NCBI RefSeq assembly: GCF_003850245.1
Contig: NZ_CP031015.1
Coordinates: 3,202,666-3,266,665, forward strand
DNA from: Microbacterium sp. ABRD28
Lineage (GTDB): Bacteria; Actinomycetota; Actinomycetes; Actinomycetales; Microbacteriaceae
Direction of reading: 5' to 3'
DNA length: 64,000 nucleotides
A program made the translations under genes and the position numbers. This document shows, piece by piece, positions 26,813-35,380 of this stretch. The first letter of the stretch is position 1. Every line of letters starts with the position of its first letter. The notes beneath the pieces were generated by a model. It was not told where the DNA came from. It did not search any database and saw only the letters and a program-made list of their open reading frames with translations.

Positions 26813-28171
26813 CTAGAGCGCCAGGCGCTCCCGCACGACCTCGGCGAGCTGTTCGGCGTGCCGTCGCGCGGTCACCTCGTCGGCGGCCTCGACCATCACG
26901 CGCACGAGCTGTTCCGTGCCGCTCGGGCGCAGGAGCACGCGGCCCGAGTCGCCGAGTTCGGCGGCCACCGCGGCCACGGCCGCCTGCACGCCCTCGTCGT
27001 CCGCGGCGCGCGATCGGTCGACATCCTTCACGTTCACGAGGATCTGCGGGTAGACCGTCATAATCGACGCGAGCTCGGCGAGGGACTTCCCGGTCCGGGC
27101 CATCTCCGACACCAGCTGCAGGCCGGTGAGGAGACCGTCGCCGGTCGTGGCGAAACGGCTCATGATGACGTGGCCCGACTGCTCTCCGCCGAGCGAGTAG
27201 CCACCCTCGTTCATCGCCTCGAGCACGTACCGGTCGCCGACGGCGGTCTGCAGCACACGGATGCCGTGGTCGGCCATCGCGCGATGCAGGCCGAGGTTGC
27301 TCATCACGGTCGCCACGAGCGTGTCACGCGCGAGCGCGCCGCGCTGCTTCATCGCCACCGCGAGGATCGCCATGATCTGATCGCCGTCGATGACGTTGCC
27401 CTCGGCGTCGACGGCGAGGCAGCGGTCGGCGTCGCCGTCGTGCGCGATGCCGAGGTCGGCCCCGGCGTCGCGGACAGCCGCAGCGAGCTGTGACAGGTGC
27501 GTCGAGCCCACGCCGTCGTTGATGTTGAGTCCGTCGGGGTCGGCGCCGATGACGGTGACGCGGGCACCGGCGTCGCGGAACGTCTCGGGCGAGACCCCCG
27601 AAGCCGCGCCGTGCGCGCAGTCGAGCACGACGTGGATGCCGTCGAGGCGGTGCTCGAGCGAGCCCAGCAGGTGCACCACGTAGCGGTCCTCGGCGTCGGC
27701 GAACCGGCGGATGCGGCCGACGCCGGCGCCGGTGGGCTGGAGCTTGTCCCACTCCATCGCCGACTCGATGCGCTGCTCGACGATGTCGGGCAGCTTCACA
27801 CCGCCGCGGGCGAAGATCTTGATGCCGTTGTCGGGCGCGGGGTTGTGCGACGCCGAGACCATCACACCGAAGTCGGCGTCGATGTCGGCGATGAGAAACG
27901 CCGCGGCGGGCGTGGGCAGCACACCGGCATCGAAGACGTCGACTCCGGATGACGCGAGCCCGGCCTGAACGGCCGCGGAGAGGAACTCTCCCGAGACGCG
28001 CGGGTCGCGGGCGACCACGGCGGAAAGGCGCTTGCCGGCGGCGCGACGCGCCTCGGCAGTGCGGCCCTGGCCCAGGACGACCGCGGTCGCCTGGGCCAGG
28101 GTGAGTGCGAGATCGGCGGTGAGGGGGCCGTTGGCCAGCCCCCGCACCCCGTCCGTGCCAAAGAGCGGCAT
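26813..28171 (-). CDS. glmM: Phosphoglucosamine mutase
   Basis: Converts glucosamine-6-phosphate to glucosamine-1-phosphate, next after GlmS on the way to UDP-GlcNAc. The 452 residues match the family. It begins [18 protein letters not shown]; the phosphoserine loop is [18 protein letters not shown]. The metal loop is [14 protein letters not shown], the sugar-binding loop [10 protein letters not shown], and the phosphate-binding end [14 protein letters not shown]. It follows rpsI by 20 nt in the usual actinobacterial rplM-rpsI-glmM order. Confidence 0.96.
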   Translation of the reverse strand: MPLFGTDGVRGLANGPLTADLALTLAQATAVVLGQGRTAEARRAAGKRLSAVVARDPRVSGEFLSAAVQAGLASSGVDVFDAGVLPTPAAAFLIADIDADFGVMVSASHNPAPDNGIKIFARGGVKLPDIVEQRIESAMEWDKLQPTGAGVGRIRRFADAEDRYVVHLLGSLEHRLDGIHVVLDCAHGAASGVSPETFRDAGARVTVIGADPDGLNINDGVGSTHLSQLAAAVRDAGADLGIAHDGDADRCLAVDAEGNVIDGDQIMAILAVAMKQRGALARDTLVATVMSNLGLHRAMADHGIRVLQTAVGDRYVLEAMNEGGYSLGGEQSGHVIMSRFATTGDGLLTGLQLVSEMARTGKSLAELASIMTVYPQILVNVKDVDRSRAADDEGVQAAVAAVAAELGDSGRVLLRPSGTEQLVRVMVEAADEVTARRHAEQLAEVVRERLAL

Positions 28172-28191
28172 ACGGCGGGAGGTTTCCGCGA

Positions 28192-28677
28192 TCAGCGCTT
28201 GGAGTACTGCGGAGCCTTGCGGGCCTTCTTCAGACCCGCCTTCTTGCGCTCGATGACGCGGGCGTCGCGCGAGAGGAAGCCGGCCTTCTTCAGGGTGGGG
28301 CGGTTGTTCTCGGCGTCGATCTCGTTGAGCGCACGAGCGATGCCGAGGCGCAGCGCGCCGGCCTGACCCGAGGGGCCACCACCCGAGATGCGGACGATGA
28401 CGTCGTACGCACCGGTGAGGTTCAGCACCGTGAAGGGGTCGGTGATCAGCTGCTGGTGGAGCTTGTTCGGGAAGTAGTCCTCGAACGTGCGGCCGTTGAC
28501 CGTGATGGTGCCCGAGCCCGGGATGAGGCGCACGCGGGCGATGGCCTGCTTGCGGCGGCCCACGGCCGAGCCGGGGACCGAGAGCACGGGGCGCTCGACG
28601 GCTGCGGCGTCGGTGTCGACCGGGGTCTCGGTCGAGAAGTTGGAGTCGGTGTCGATGGAGTCGGAGATCTTCGCCAC
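28192..28677 (-). CDS. rpsI: 30S ribosomal protein S9
   Basis: A 161-residue S9 with an acidic actinobacterial N-terminal extension of about 35 residues ([24 protein letters not shown]) before the core [16 protein letters not shown]. The C-terminus [13 protein letters not shown] is the conserved tail that reaches the ribosomal P-site tRNA. It follows rplM by 26 nt and precedes glmM. Confidence 0.97.
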   Translation of the reverse strand: MAKISDSIDTDSNFSTETPVDTDAAAVERPVLSVPGSAVGRRKQAIARVRLIPGSGTITVNGRTFEDYFPNKLHQQLITDPFTVLNLTGAYDVIVRISGGGPSGQAGALRLGIARALNEIDAENNRPTLKKAGFLSRDARVIERKKAGLKKARKAPQYSKR

Positions 28678-28703
28678 GAGTCTGTCCTTAATGTGTGCGG
28701 CGC

Positions 28704-29150
28704 TTACTGGGCGACCTGGTCGAAGGTGTACGTCTTAGGCTGCTGCGCGGCGTGCGGGTGCTCGGCACCCGTGTACACCTTGAGCTTGGACAGCTGGGCA
28801 CGGCCGAGGCTGTTCTTGGGGAGCATGCCGCGAACGGCCTTCTCCACCGCGCGGACCGGGTTCTTCTCGAGAAGCTCGGTGTAGGTGACGGCCTTCAGAC
28901 CGCCCGGGTAACCCGAGTGACGGTAGGCCATCTTCTGCTCGCGCTTGTTGCCCGTGAGGGCGACCTTGTCGGCGTTGACGATGATGACGAAGTCACCGGA
29001 GTCGAGGTGGTTGGCGAAGCTCGCCTTGTGCTTGCCACGCAGGAGGGCGGCGGCGTGCGAGGCGAGGCGGCCGAGAACGACGTCGGTGGCGTCGATGACC
29101 AGCCAGTCGCGCTGGATCTCGCCAGCCTTGGGAGTGAAAGTACGCGTCAC
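28704..29150 (-). CDS. rplM: 50S ribosomal protein L13
   Basis: A 148-residue L13 with the usual start [30 protein letters not shown] and the conserved [22 protein letters not shown] and [11 protein letters not shown]. The start codon is GTG at 29150, with GAAAG about 10 nt upstream. First gene of the rplM-rpsI-glmM group. The 250 nt upstream hold its promoter region and end in a three-unit 21-bp repeat array next to the neighbouring transporter gene. Confidence 0.97.
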   Translation of the reverse strand: MTRTFTPKAGEIQRDWLVIDATDVVLGRLASHAAALLRGKHKASFANHLDSGDFVIIVNADKVALTGNKREQKMAYRHSGYPGGLKAVTYTELLEKNPVRAVEKAVRGMLPKNSLGRAQLSKLKVYTGAEHPHAAQQPKTYTFDQVAQ

Positions 29151-29342
29151 AGTAGTGCTGCTTTCTTGATCGAACGGAGTGGTTCGTGAATCCCGCTCCG
29201 GTGGTCGTTATCCCGGCGGATGCCGGGGGAAACAGGCCGGTGGAGGGCTCACGTTCGCGGTGCGCTGCCAGCAGACTTCGCACCAAAGGGTTAGCTTACG
29301 TCATCCGGATGCCACGGCCAAACCCGCCCTCCACGCCCACCC

Positions 29343-29400
29343 GCGAGGGTGCACTCCCCACCCGCGAGGGTGCACCCCAACACCCGCGAGGGTGCACTCG
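29343..29400. repeat. 21-bp-type repeat array, family B, locus 1 (three direct units)
   Basis: Core GAGGGTGCAC begins at 29345, 29366 and 29388, spacings of 21 and 22 bp. No inverted arm is present. The array abuts the BCCT transporter stop codon and lies upstream of rplM. The remaining part of the gap (29151-29342) shows no gene. Confidence 0.85.
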
Positions 29401-31176
29401 TCAGTTCTCGCTGCGCGCGAGGTGAACATGGTCGTCATCGGCCGGCTCCGCGGCGTCCGATTTCTCCACACCGTTCTCGGAGACCTCGCCGGCCGCGACG
29501 GGACGGCCGGTGAGCCGCGACGAGACGCGCCGGAGCCACGACGGCTCGCGGACGACGCCCCCCGAAGAGGATTCTTCGACCTCGAGGCCGTAGTACTCGC
29601 CGATCTGGTCGACGAATTGCGTGCGCGCTGCGCGCTCGTAGGCCCGCCGCTCGCGACTGAAGGCGACGACGGTCGACCAGCACATCATGAGCATCACGAC
29701 GCTGAAGGGCAGCGCGATGATGATCGCCGCGGTCTGGAGGGCCTGCAGGCCTCCGGTCACGAGCAGCGCGCCTGCGAGGACGGCGGTGGTGAGGGTGAAG
29801 AACACCCGCACCCAGCGCTTCGGGTTGATGTCGCCGCCGGTGGCGATCATGCCCATGACGAGGGCTCCGGAGTCGGCCGAGGTGACGAAGAAGATCGTGA
29901 TCAGCAGCAGCACACCCGCGGTGAGCACCGGGGTGCCGGGGAGGAACTGCAGCAGCTGGAACAGCGCGGTGTTGACATCGACCGAGCCGTCGGCCGCGGT
30001 GAGCGATCCCGGCTGAGTGAGTTCGAGGTAGATCGCCGACCCGCCGAGGACGGCGAACCACAGCAGCGTCACGAGCGTCGGCACGATGATGACGCCCATC
30101 ACGAACTGACGCACGGTTCGGCCTCGCGAGATGCGGGCGATGAAGATGCCGACGAACGGCGCCCAGGCGATCCACCAGCCCCAGTAGAAGGAGGTCCAGC
30201 TGGCCTGCCACGACTCGCCCGCCTCGCCCTGGAAGGCGGTGACGTTGAACGACAGTCCGACGAAGTTCTGGATGTAGTTGCCGATCGACTGCACCCACTC
30301 GCGCAGCAGGAACTCGGTCTGCCCGAAGACGAGCAGATAGAGAACGAGGATGCCGGCGAGGATGAGGTTGAACGACGACAGCCACTTCATTCCCCGGGTG
30401 ACGCCCGAGAGCACCGAGATGAGCACGAGCACCGAGATGACGCCGATGATGGCGAGCTGGATCGGCTCACTCGGTTCGACCAGGCCGGCGAAGTCGAGGC
30501 CGGCGGAGATCTGCAGCACACCGAGGCCGAGCGAGGTGGCGACGCCGAAGAGGGTGCCGACGAGGGCGATGGCGTCGATCGCGTTCCCCCAGCCGCCGCG
30601 CACCCGGTCGCCGAGAAGCGGCTCGAGGGCCCATCGGATGGAGATCGGGCGCTTGCGGCGGTGGATCGCGTAGGCGAGGCTCAGCCCGACGATCACATAG
30701 ATCGACCAGGCCTGCACGCCCCAGTGGAGGTAGGTCTGGCTGAGGGCGGCCTGCGCGAGCTGTTCAGGGGTGCCAGTGACGCCGGGCCGGGGTGAGACGA
30801 AGTGGCTGAGGGGTTCGCTCACCCCGTAGAACACCAGCCCGATTCCCATCCCGGCGGCGAAGAGAAGCGAGAACCAGGCGCCGAGGGAGAACTCCGGCTC
30901 ATCGTCGTCGCGACCGAGGCGGATGTCGCCGAACCGGCTGAATCCGAGAAAGAGCGCGAACGCGACGAAGAAGGCCGCGATCAGCACGTAGTACCAGTTG
31001 AAGGCGTTGACGATGCTCGTCTGGATGGCGCCGAACGACGCCTCCGCAAGATCGGGGGCGAGAAGCGCGAAGGCACTGAAGGCCAGGGCGATCGTTGCAG
31101 CGGGCCAGAAGACCCATCGTTCGATGGTCGAGCGCCGGGCGGGGTCGGCCGTCATGGCCTTTCGGGTGTCAGCCAT
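29401..31176 (-). CDS. BCCT-family glycine betaine/choline/carnitine-type transporter
   Basis: A 591-residue transporter with about 12 membrane spans and cytoplasmic tails. Family signatures are SLGAWFSLLFAAGMGIGLVFYGVSEPLSHF (the GMGIGLVFYGVSEP segment) and SFYWGWWIAWAPFVGIFIARISRGRTVRQF, the aromatic-box signature that binds trimethylammonium compounds. It should import an osmoprotectant with sodium or protons. The charged C-terminal tail (from EYYGLEVEESSSGG) may act in osmosensing, as in BetP; that is inference. Monocistronic; ends directly against a 21-bp repeat array. Confidence 0.92.
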   Translation of the reverse strand: MADTRKAMTADPARRSTIERWVFWPAATIALAFSAFALLAPDLAEASFGAIQTSIVNAFNWYYVLIAAFFVAFALFLGFSRFGDIRLGRDDDEPEFSLGAWFSLLFAAGMGIGLVFYGVSEPLSHFVSPRPGVTGTPEQLAQAALSQTYLHWGVQAWSIYVIVGLSLAYAIHRRKRPISIRWALEPLLGDRVRGGWGNAIDAIALVGTLFGVATSLGLGVLQISAGLDFAGLVEPSEPIQLAIIGVISVLVLISVLSGVTRGMKWLSSFNLILAGILVLYLLVFGQTEFLLREWVQSIGNYIQNFVGLSFNVTAFQGEAGESWQASWTSFYWGWWIAWAPFVGIFIARISRGRTVRQFVMGVIIVPTLVTLLWFAVLGGSAIYLELTQPGSLTAADGSVDVNTALFQLLQFLPGTPVLTAGVLLLITIFFVTSADSGALVMGMIATGGDINPKRWVRVFFTLTTAVLAGALLVTGGLQALQTAAIIIALPFSVVMLMMCWSTVVAFSRERRAYERAARTQFVDQIGEYYGLEVEESSSGGVVREPSWLRRVSSRLTGRPVAAGEVSENGVEKSDAAEPADDDHVHLARSEN

Positions 31177-31325
31177 CCGTCCAGGCTAGCCAGGGCGACA
31201 CGCCGGCCGCCAGTTGAGCGGGTGCGCGGACGGTGGGCGGACGGCGGGTGGGCGGAGGCCGGGCCGAGCCGCGAAGCGAATACGAGGTCGCTCAGCGCGT
31301 CACCGAAATCGCTCACACAACAGAC

Positions 31326-31345
31326 CGAACCATTCGCGGGGTTCG
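31326..31345 (+). promoter_or_regulatory. Inverted repeat upstream of the ECF sigma gene
   Basis: CGAACC at 31326-31331 and GGTTCG at 31340-31345 flank 8 bp, just upstream of the sigma-factor ATG at 31361. It may be an operator or part of an autoregulated promoter. No clear ECF -35/-10 pair is seen; the rest of 31177-31360 shows nothing definite. Confidence 0.3.
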
Positions 31346-31360
31346 TGGACACTACTGATC

Positions 31361-31894
31361 ATGGGCGATGAAGACGGCGATGACTGGATGCGTGTGCTCG
31401 CTGGGGACGCGGACGCGCTGCGTCCTCTCCTCGCGCGCCACGGCCCGCGGCTCTTCCGGCACGCATCGCGCTTCCTGAGCACACGCGAAGACGCGAAGGA
31501 CGCCGTCACGATCGCCTTCTTCGAGTTGTGGCGGCACCGCCGGACCGTGCGCCTCGTCGACGGATCCCCGCTTCCGTGGCTTGTGAATGCCGTCACGAAC
31601 TCGGCTCGCAACCTCGAGCGCTCGGCGCGCCGGTACCGCACGCTGCTCGACCGGGCCGAGCCGCGGCGCGACACCATCGACCCGATCGAGACCATCGATC
31701 AGACCGGCGCCCTCGCGGCTCTCGACCGGCTTACGGCGCGCGAGCGCAGCGTCATGGTCCTGACCGTCCTCGCCGGATTCACCGAGCGCGAGGCGGCCAC
31801 GGCCCTGGGCGTTCCGGTCGGCACCGTCAAATCCCGACTCGCCCGAGCGAAAACACGGCTCCGCGGCGAACTCGCCCACCTGCAGGAGGCCTGA
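31361..31894 (+). CDS. ECF-type sigma-70 family RNA polymerase sigma factor
   Basis: A 177-residue sigma factor with region 2 (LRPLLARHGPRLFRHASRFLSTREDAKDAVTIAFFELWRHR) and region 4 (LTARERSVMVLTVLAGFTEREAATALGVPVGTVKSRLARAKTRLRGEL), including the VPVGTVKSRLARA recognition helix. The ATG at 31361 gives the usual ECF length. The next gene starts one base after its stop and encodes a single-pass membrane protein, the usual place for an anti-sigma or signal-sensing partner. Target promoters unknown. Confidence 0.9.
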   Translation: MGDEDGDDWMRVLAGDADALRPLLARHGPRLFRHASRFLSTREDAKDAVTIAFFELWRHRRTVRLVDGSPLPWLVNAVTNSARNLERSARRYRTLLDRAEPRRDTIDPIETIDQTGALAALDRLTARERSVMVLTVLAGFTEREAATALGVPVGTVKSRLARAKTRLRGELAHLQEA

Positions 31895-31895
31895 G

Positions 31896-32642
31896 ATGGC
31901 GAACGACGACACACTCCGCCCCGACGAACTTCGGGACATGTCCAACCGCGTCATCGGTGGCGCAGAGCGGCTCTCGGCAGCGCGCGCACGACGCGGCCGG
32001 ATCGGTGCCGTCACGATCGGGGTCGTTCTGGTCGCGGGAGTCACGGCGGTCGCCCTCAGCTCCCAGTTCTGGAGAGCCCCCGAGGTCGCGGCTCCCAGCC
32101 CAACCGCCTCGGCCACGTCGTCCCCCACACGCACGCCGACGCCCCCGCCCACTCCGACGCCCACCTCCACTCCCACCCTCACCCCCACCCAAACACCGAG
32201 CCCCATACCGACTCCGAGCCAGACCGAGACCGAACCCCCCTCGCCGCCTTACGCGCCTGCGGATGCGCAGGCGGAGCTGGATGCCATCGGTCCGGATGCC
32301 GCGGGCGACGACCCGGCCCGCAACAGTGAGCGGTCCGCCCGGACCGATGCGCTCGCCGCATACGCAGCGTGGCAGCTCGGCACGAAGGTGGCGCTCATCC
32401 GGCCGACGTACGTCGGCTTGCCGGACGACCAGTCCGACTCGCCGAACAGCGTGCTGTGGTGGGTCGTGACCAGTGAGCCCACCGGGCTGCCCCACTCGTA
32501 CGTCCACACCGTCGACGGGATGGAGTGGACGGGGTGGGGTCAAGGCGATCGCGATCTCGCCGCCCTCCAGGCGCGGCTGTCCGCGTTCTTGGCGAGCGAG
32601 TACCCCGGCGAGTCGTGGGTCGTGCTCACCCAGGGCCAGTGA
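31896..32642 (+). CDS. Single-pass membrane protein with Thr-Pro linker, possible sigma-factor partner
   Basis: A 248-residue protein. The cytoplasmic N-terminus (about 1-35) has DTLRPDELRDMSNRVIGGAERLSAARARRGR; one membrane span follows (about 36-56, IGAVTIGVVLVAGVTAVALSS), then a Thr/Pro-rich linker (about 65-110) and a folded extracytoplasmic domain (about 115-248; AAYAAWQLGTKVALIRPTYVG, SVLWWVVTSEP). Position directly behind an ECF sigma gene and the topology suggest an anti-sigma or surface sensor. No zinc-binding HxxxCxxC motif is visible, so a ZAS-type anti-sigma is unlikely. Confidence 0.7.
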   Translation: MANDDTLRPDELRDMSNRVIGGAERLSAARARRGRIGAVTIGVVLVAGVTAVALSSQFWRAPEVAAPSPTASATSSPTRTPTPPPTPTPTSTPTLTPTQTPSPIPTPSQTETEPPSPPYAPADAQAELDAIGPDAAGDDPARNSERSARTDALAAYAAWQLGTKVALIRPTYVGLPDDQSDSPNSVLWWVVTSEPTGLPHSYVHTVDGMEWTGWGQGDRDLAALQARLSAFLASEYPGESWVVLTQGQ

Positions 32643-32686
32643 CTCGGGAATCGCGCTCCACCCCCACTGCGACCGCTGATCCCGCC

Positions 32687-33538
32687 TTACCCGGCGACCA
32701 CCAGGTGCTCGCCGTCGGCGGGCAGCTCTGCCGATCCATCGACGGCGAACGCCATGGGCACACCCTGCCCCGTCCACGCCGACGCACGGTCCATGAGCTG
32801 AGCGTGCACGTGCGGCTCGCTGGTGTTTCCGGAATTGCCGCACCGGGCGATCACGTCGCCCGCGCGCACCCGGTCGCCCACCTTCACGGCGACCGATCCG
32901 CGCTGCAGATGCGCGACGACCGCGCACACGCCACCTTCGCCGCGGATGACGACGTGGTTGCCGAGGATGAAGCGCGCACCGCCGAGTTCTCGCAGCATCC
33001 CCTCGACCATCATGTAGACGAAGGCGAGCAGGCTCGATCGAGACCGGTGGTCGCGCATGCCGTCGACGCGCCGCACCACGGTGCCGTCGATCATCGCGAA
33101 CACCGGCGCACCGAATGCGGGGTAGTCCTCAGGCGGGCGCATGGCAGGTCCCTCGCCGAAGGCGGGGCGTGCACCGTCGGTCGGCTCGCTCACCAGGTCG
33201 ATCGCGTACGCCTGCCCCCACGCGCGAACGCCATGGCTCGGCACTTTGGTGGCGGGGCTGTTGACCGCCAGCCAACGTCCGCGGACGGGCGGGGCCAACG
33301 TCATCCGCTCCCGTTCGGGAAGAAGACGCGGCGCCAGCACCGAGAGGAGGACGCACAGCACCGCGACGACCACCGCCGGGAGCGCGAGCACCCCCAGCGC
33401 CGCGACGACGGCACGCACCGCCGGCGCCTCGACGTCGCGGAAGAGCGCGGCCGACAGTGCCAGGAGGACGAGCACTGCGGCGGCCGGATAGTAGAGGACG
33501 CCCCGAACGCGATAGAGGGCGAGGATGACGCGGGTCAC
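32687..33538 (-). CDS. Membrane-anchored M23-family metallopeptidase
   Basis: A 283-residue protein starting with GTG (VTRVILALYRVRGVLYYP), which overlaps the ArsR stop as GTGA. Two N-terminal spans (about 14-33 and 42-66) precede an extracytoplasmic LytM/M23 domain. Zinc ligands are visible: SHGVRAWGQAYAIDLV supplies His and Asp, and SEPHVHAQL the final HxH. GNHVVIRGEGGVCAVVAHLQRGSVAVKVGDRV and GNSGNTSEPH are typical. Likely cleaves peptidoglycan cross-bridges or activates another enzyme. Coupled to the ArsR-type regulator. Confidence 0.85.
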   Translation of the reverse strand: MTRVILALYRVRGVLYYPAAAVLVLLALSAALFRDVEAPAVRAVVAALGVLALPAVVVAVLCVLLSVLAPRLLPERERMTLAPPVRGRWLAVNSPATKVPSHGVRAWGQAYAIDLVSEPTDGARPAFGEGPAMRPPEDYPAFGAPVFAMIDGTVVRRVDGMRDHRSRSSLLAFVYMMVEGMLRELGGARFILGNHVVIRGEGGVCAVVAHLQRGSVAVKVGDRVRAGDVIARCGNSGNTSEPHVHAQLMDRASAWTGQGVPMAFAVDGSAELPADGEHLVVAG

Positions 33539-34122
33539 CGCTCCGCCCCCGCGATGACGGCGAGGAGAGGCACGACACGTGTGGCCGGCACCTCGTAGCT
33601 GCCGCGGCCGCTCTGACGCACCCAGCCGGTCGCGACGAGCTGGCGGAGGTGGTGGTGGAGCTGGCCGGTGGTCCCGAGATCGTCGAGGGTGGCGAGGTCG
33701 GCCGTGGTGTGACGGCCGGCGAGGATCTGCCGCAGCAGTTCGAGGCGGACCGGATGCCCCAGCGCGGCGAGCGTGGCGGCGTGGGCGGACCACTCCGCAG
33801 CGAGGAGCCCCTCGGCGCCGAAACCCTGCTGCCAGACCACGTCGCCGCCGCCGCCGGGCAGGCGGACCGAACCGACGAGCATCACCGCACCGTCGGTGGT
33901 GCTCGGGTGGTCGGCGAGGCGGGCCTGAAGTCCATGGAGGGCCCAGAAGGTCTCGGGGTCGAGGCCGGGGCCGGGGCCGGGGGCCTGGGCGTCGCCGGGC
34001 GCGGGGGCCGGGGCGGCCGGGGCGCCGGGCGCCGCGGGGGCGGCTTCGGCTTCTAGAGCGGTGAGGCGAGCGGCGAGCGCAGCGACCTCCTGGCGCAGAT
34101 CATCGAGCGCGGTCGCATCCAT
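33535..34122 (-). CDS. ArsR-family winged-helix regulator with long N-terminal extension
   Basis: A 195-residue protein. The C-terminal 85 residues form an ArsR-like winged helix: SAHAATLAALGHPVRLELLRQILAGRHTTADLATLDDLGTTGQLHHHLRQLVATGWVRQ. The N-terminus has a short helical segment (LRQEVAALAARLTALEAEA), an Ala-Pro-Gly linker and an unrecognised 55-residue segment (FWALHGLQARLADHP, GAVMLVGSVRLPGGGGDVVWQQGF) that could sense a ligand. No metal-binding cysteines are present. A perfect palindrome lies six bases before its ATG, so it very likely represses itself; the coupled M23 peptidase shares that control. Confidence 0.82.
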   Translation of the reverse strand: MDATALDDLRQEVAALAARLTALEAEAAPAAPGAPAAPAPAPGDAQAPGPGPGLDPETFWALHGLQARLADHPSTTDGAVMLVGSVRLPGGGGDVVWQQGFGAEGLLAAEWSAHAATLAALGHPVRLELLRQILAGRHTTADLATLDDLGTTGQLHHHLRQLVATGWVRQSGRGSYEVPATRVVPLLAVIAGAER

Positions 34123-34127
34123 TCTTC

Positions 34128-34151
34128 AATACTACGTACTTACGTAGTATT
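34128..34151 (-). promoter_or_regulatory. Perfect palindromic operator with leaderless promoter of the ArsR gene
   Basis: An 11-bp arm AATACTACGTA at 34128-34138 and its exact complement at 34141-34151 flank 2 bp. It is AT-rich against a very GC-rich background and sits in the 31-bp gap between the FUSC gene and the ArsR gene. Read on the minus strand, TAGTAT ends six bases before the ATG (TAGTAT-TGAAGA-ATG), so the ArsR message is probably leaderless and its -10 lies inside the operator. Confidence 0.75.
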
Positions 34152-34153
34152 CA

Positions 34154-35233
34154 TCACCGTCTGTCGGAGACGAACGGCAGTGACGCGTCGATGATCCGCT
34201 GGAGAAGGGAGACCGCCGTCGACCGACGGGCGACGCCGGCGGGTCCGGTCGCGGCGGTGAGCGCGTCGGCGTAGGCCCCGACGGCCAGGTCGGCATCGGC
34301 CGACCGCGCCGAGGAGGAACTGTCGCCGATGGGGGTCGCGACGAGATCGGCGCACCGGCGGATCGCGACGGCGAGCGCGCCACGCGCCTCGAGTCCGACC
34401 GCGGCATCCTTCTCGCGGTCGAGCGCGGAGAGGACATCGGCGAGGTCGCGGCTGTAGAACGCGATGCGCTCGAGCGCGCGCATCCGCTGCAGATTCTCGC
34501 GCTGCTCGGCGCGGTGCCGGCGACCCCGCGGGTTGCCGCGCAGGCTCTCGTCGGCCTCGCGCACCTCCTCATGGACGTCGGCGATGACGGCGTCGAGGCC
34601 GGCGTCGGGCTCGGACACCTCGGCCGCGTCGATGTTCCCCTCGGCCACACGGTCTGCGAGCACGCGCAGGAGCTGGGCGATCTCGTCGCGCAGCTCCGAC
34701 AGTCGTCCGCTCGCGGTGTCGAGGTAGACCGGCGGCACGATCAAGACGTTGATGACCACCCCGACGAGCACCCCGAAGCCCACCGTCAGCAGGTATGACA
34801 CCGAGAAGTCGTCGGCCTGCGAACCGCTCAGCAGCAGCACGAACAGCGCCGCGATCGCCACCCACTCCCGGCCGACACCCAGCGCACGGATGCCGCCGAT
34901 GATCACCCCGATCGCGATGACGAGGGCGAGCGTCAGCACGGCGGGAAGCCCTGCGAACAGGGCCACGATGCCGAGGAGACCGAGGCCGATGCCGACGGCG
35001 AGTCCGAGCAGTGCCTGCGCACCTGACCTCGCAGACGCTGCGACCGTCGGATACATGCTCACCAGCACGCCCAGCGGCGCGTAGTAGGAGTACTGGTCCT
35101 CGGTCGGCAGCAGGGGCGCGAGCACCCACGCCAGCGCACAGCCGATCGCCGTCTTGGCGGCCATGAGGAGCCGCGGGGGTGCGGTCATCTCCCGCCACCA
35201 GTGCGCGGAGACCTCCGAGACGCGTTGTGCCAT
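34154..35233 (-). CDS. FUSC/aromatic-acid-exporter-type membrane protein
   Basis: A protein of about 359 residues with six hydrophobic segments in the N-terminal half (AKTAIGCALAWVLAPLLP, YYAPLGVLVSMYPTVAASARSGAQALLGLAVGIGLGLLGIVALF, VLTLALVIAIGVIIGGI, WVAIAALFVLLLSG, YLLTVGFGVLVGVVINVLIVPP). The C-terminal soluble half is mostly helical. The layout and the PTVAASARSGAQALLG region match the FUSC/ArAE family. I prefer the ATG at 35233 (MAQRVSEV), which has GAGG seven bases upstream; another ATG lies 12 nt earlier. Substrate unknown. Confidence 0.8.
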   Translation of the reverse strand: MAQRVSEVSAHWWREMTAPPRLLMAAKTAIGCALAWVLAPLLPTEDQYSYYAPLGVLVSMYPTVAASARSGAQALLGLAVGIGLGLLGIVALFAGLPAVLTLALVIAIGVIIGGIRALGVGREWVAIAALFVLLLSGSQADDFSVSYLLTVGFGVLVGVVINVLIVPPVYLDTASGRLSELRDEIAQLLRVLADRVAEGNIDAAEVSEPDAGLDAVIADVHEEVREADESLRGNPRGRRHRAEQRENLQRMRALERIAFYSRDLADVLSALDREKDAAVGLEARGALAVAIRRCADLVATPIGDSSSSARSADADLAVGAYADALTAATGPAGVARRSTAVSLLQRIIDASLPFVSDRR

Positions 35234-35325
35234 GGGGTGCCTCATTCCGGGGGGCGAGGGGGGCATCACTGCTCGCGACTGTAGGCGAGCGCCGGGCCTC
35301 ACTCAACGGCGTCCCCGACCCGGCC

Positions 35326-35354
35326 GGGGGCGGTTACTCTCGCGACCCGCCCCC
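35326..35354 (-). terminator. GC-rich hairpin after the AraC-type regulator
   Basis: GGGGGCGG at 35326-35333 pairs with CCGCCCCC at 35347-35354 across a 13-nt loop, 26 nt downstream of the regulator stop. No U-run is visible. Nothing else is seen in 35234-35380. Confidence 0.4.
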
Positions 35355-35380
35355 ACCGAGCTCAGCGCGGGGCAGCGCGG

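Noticed and set aside
31896..32642. Zinc-binding anti-sigma factor for the ECF sigma gene
   Set aside because: No HxxxCxxC motif is present; only a generic membrane partner is supported.
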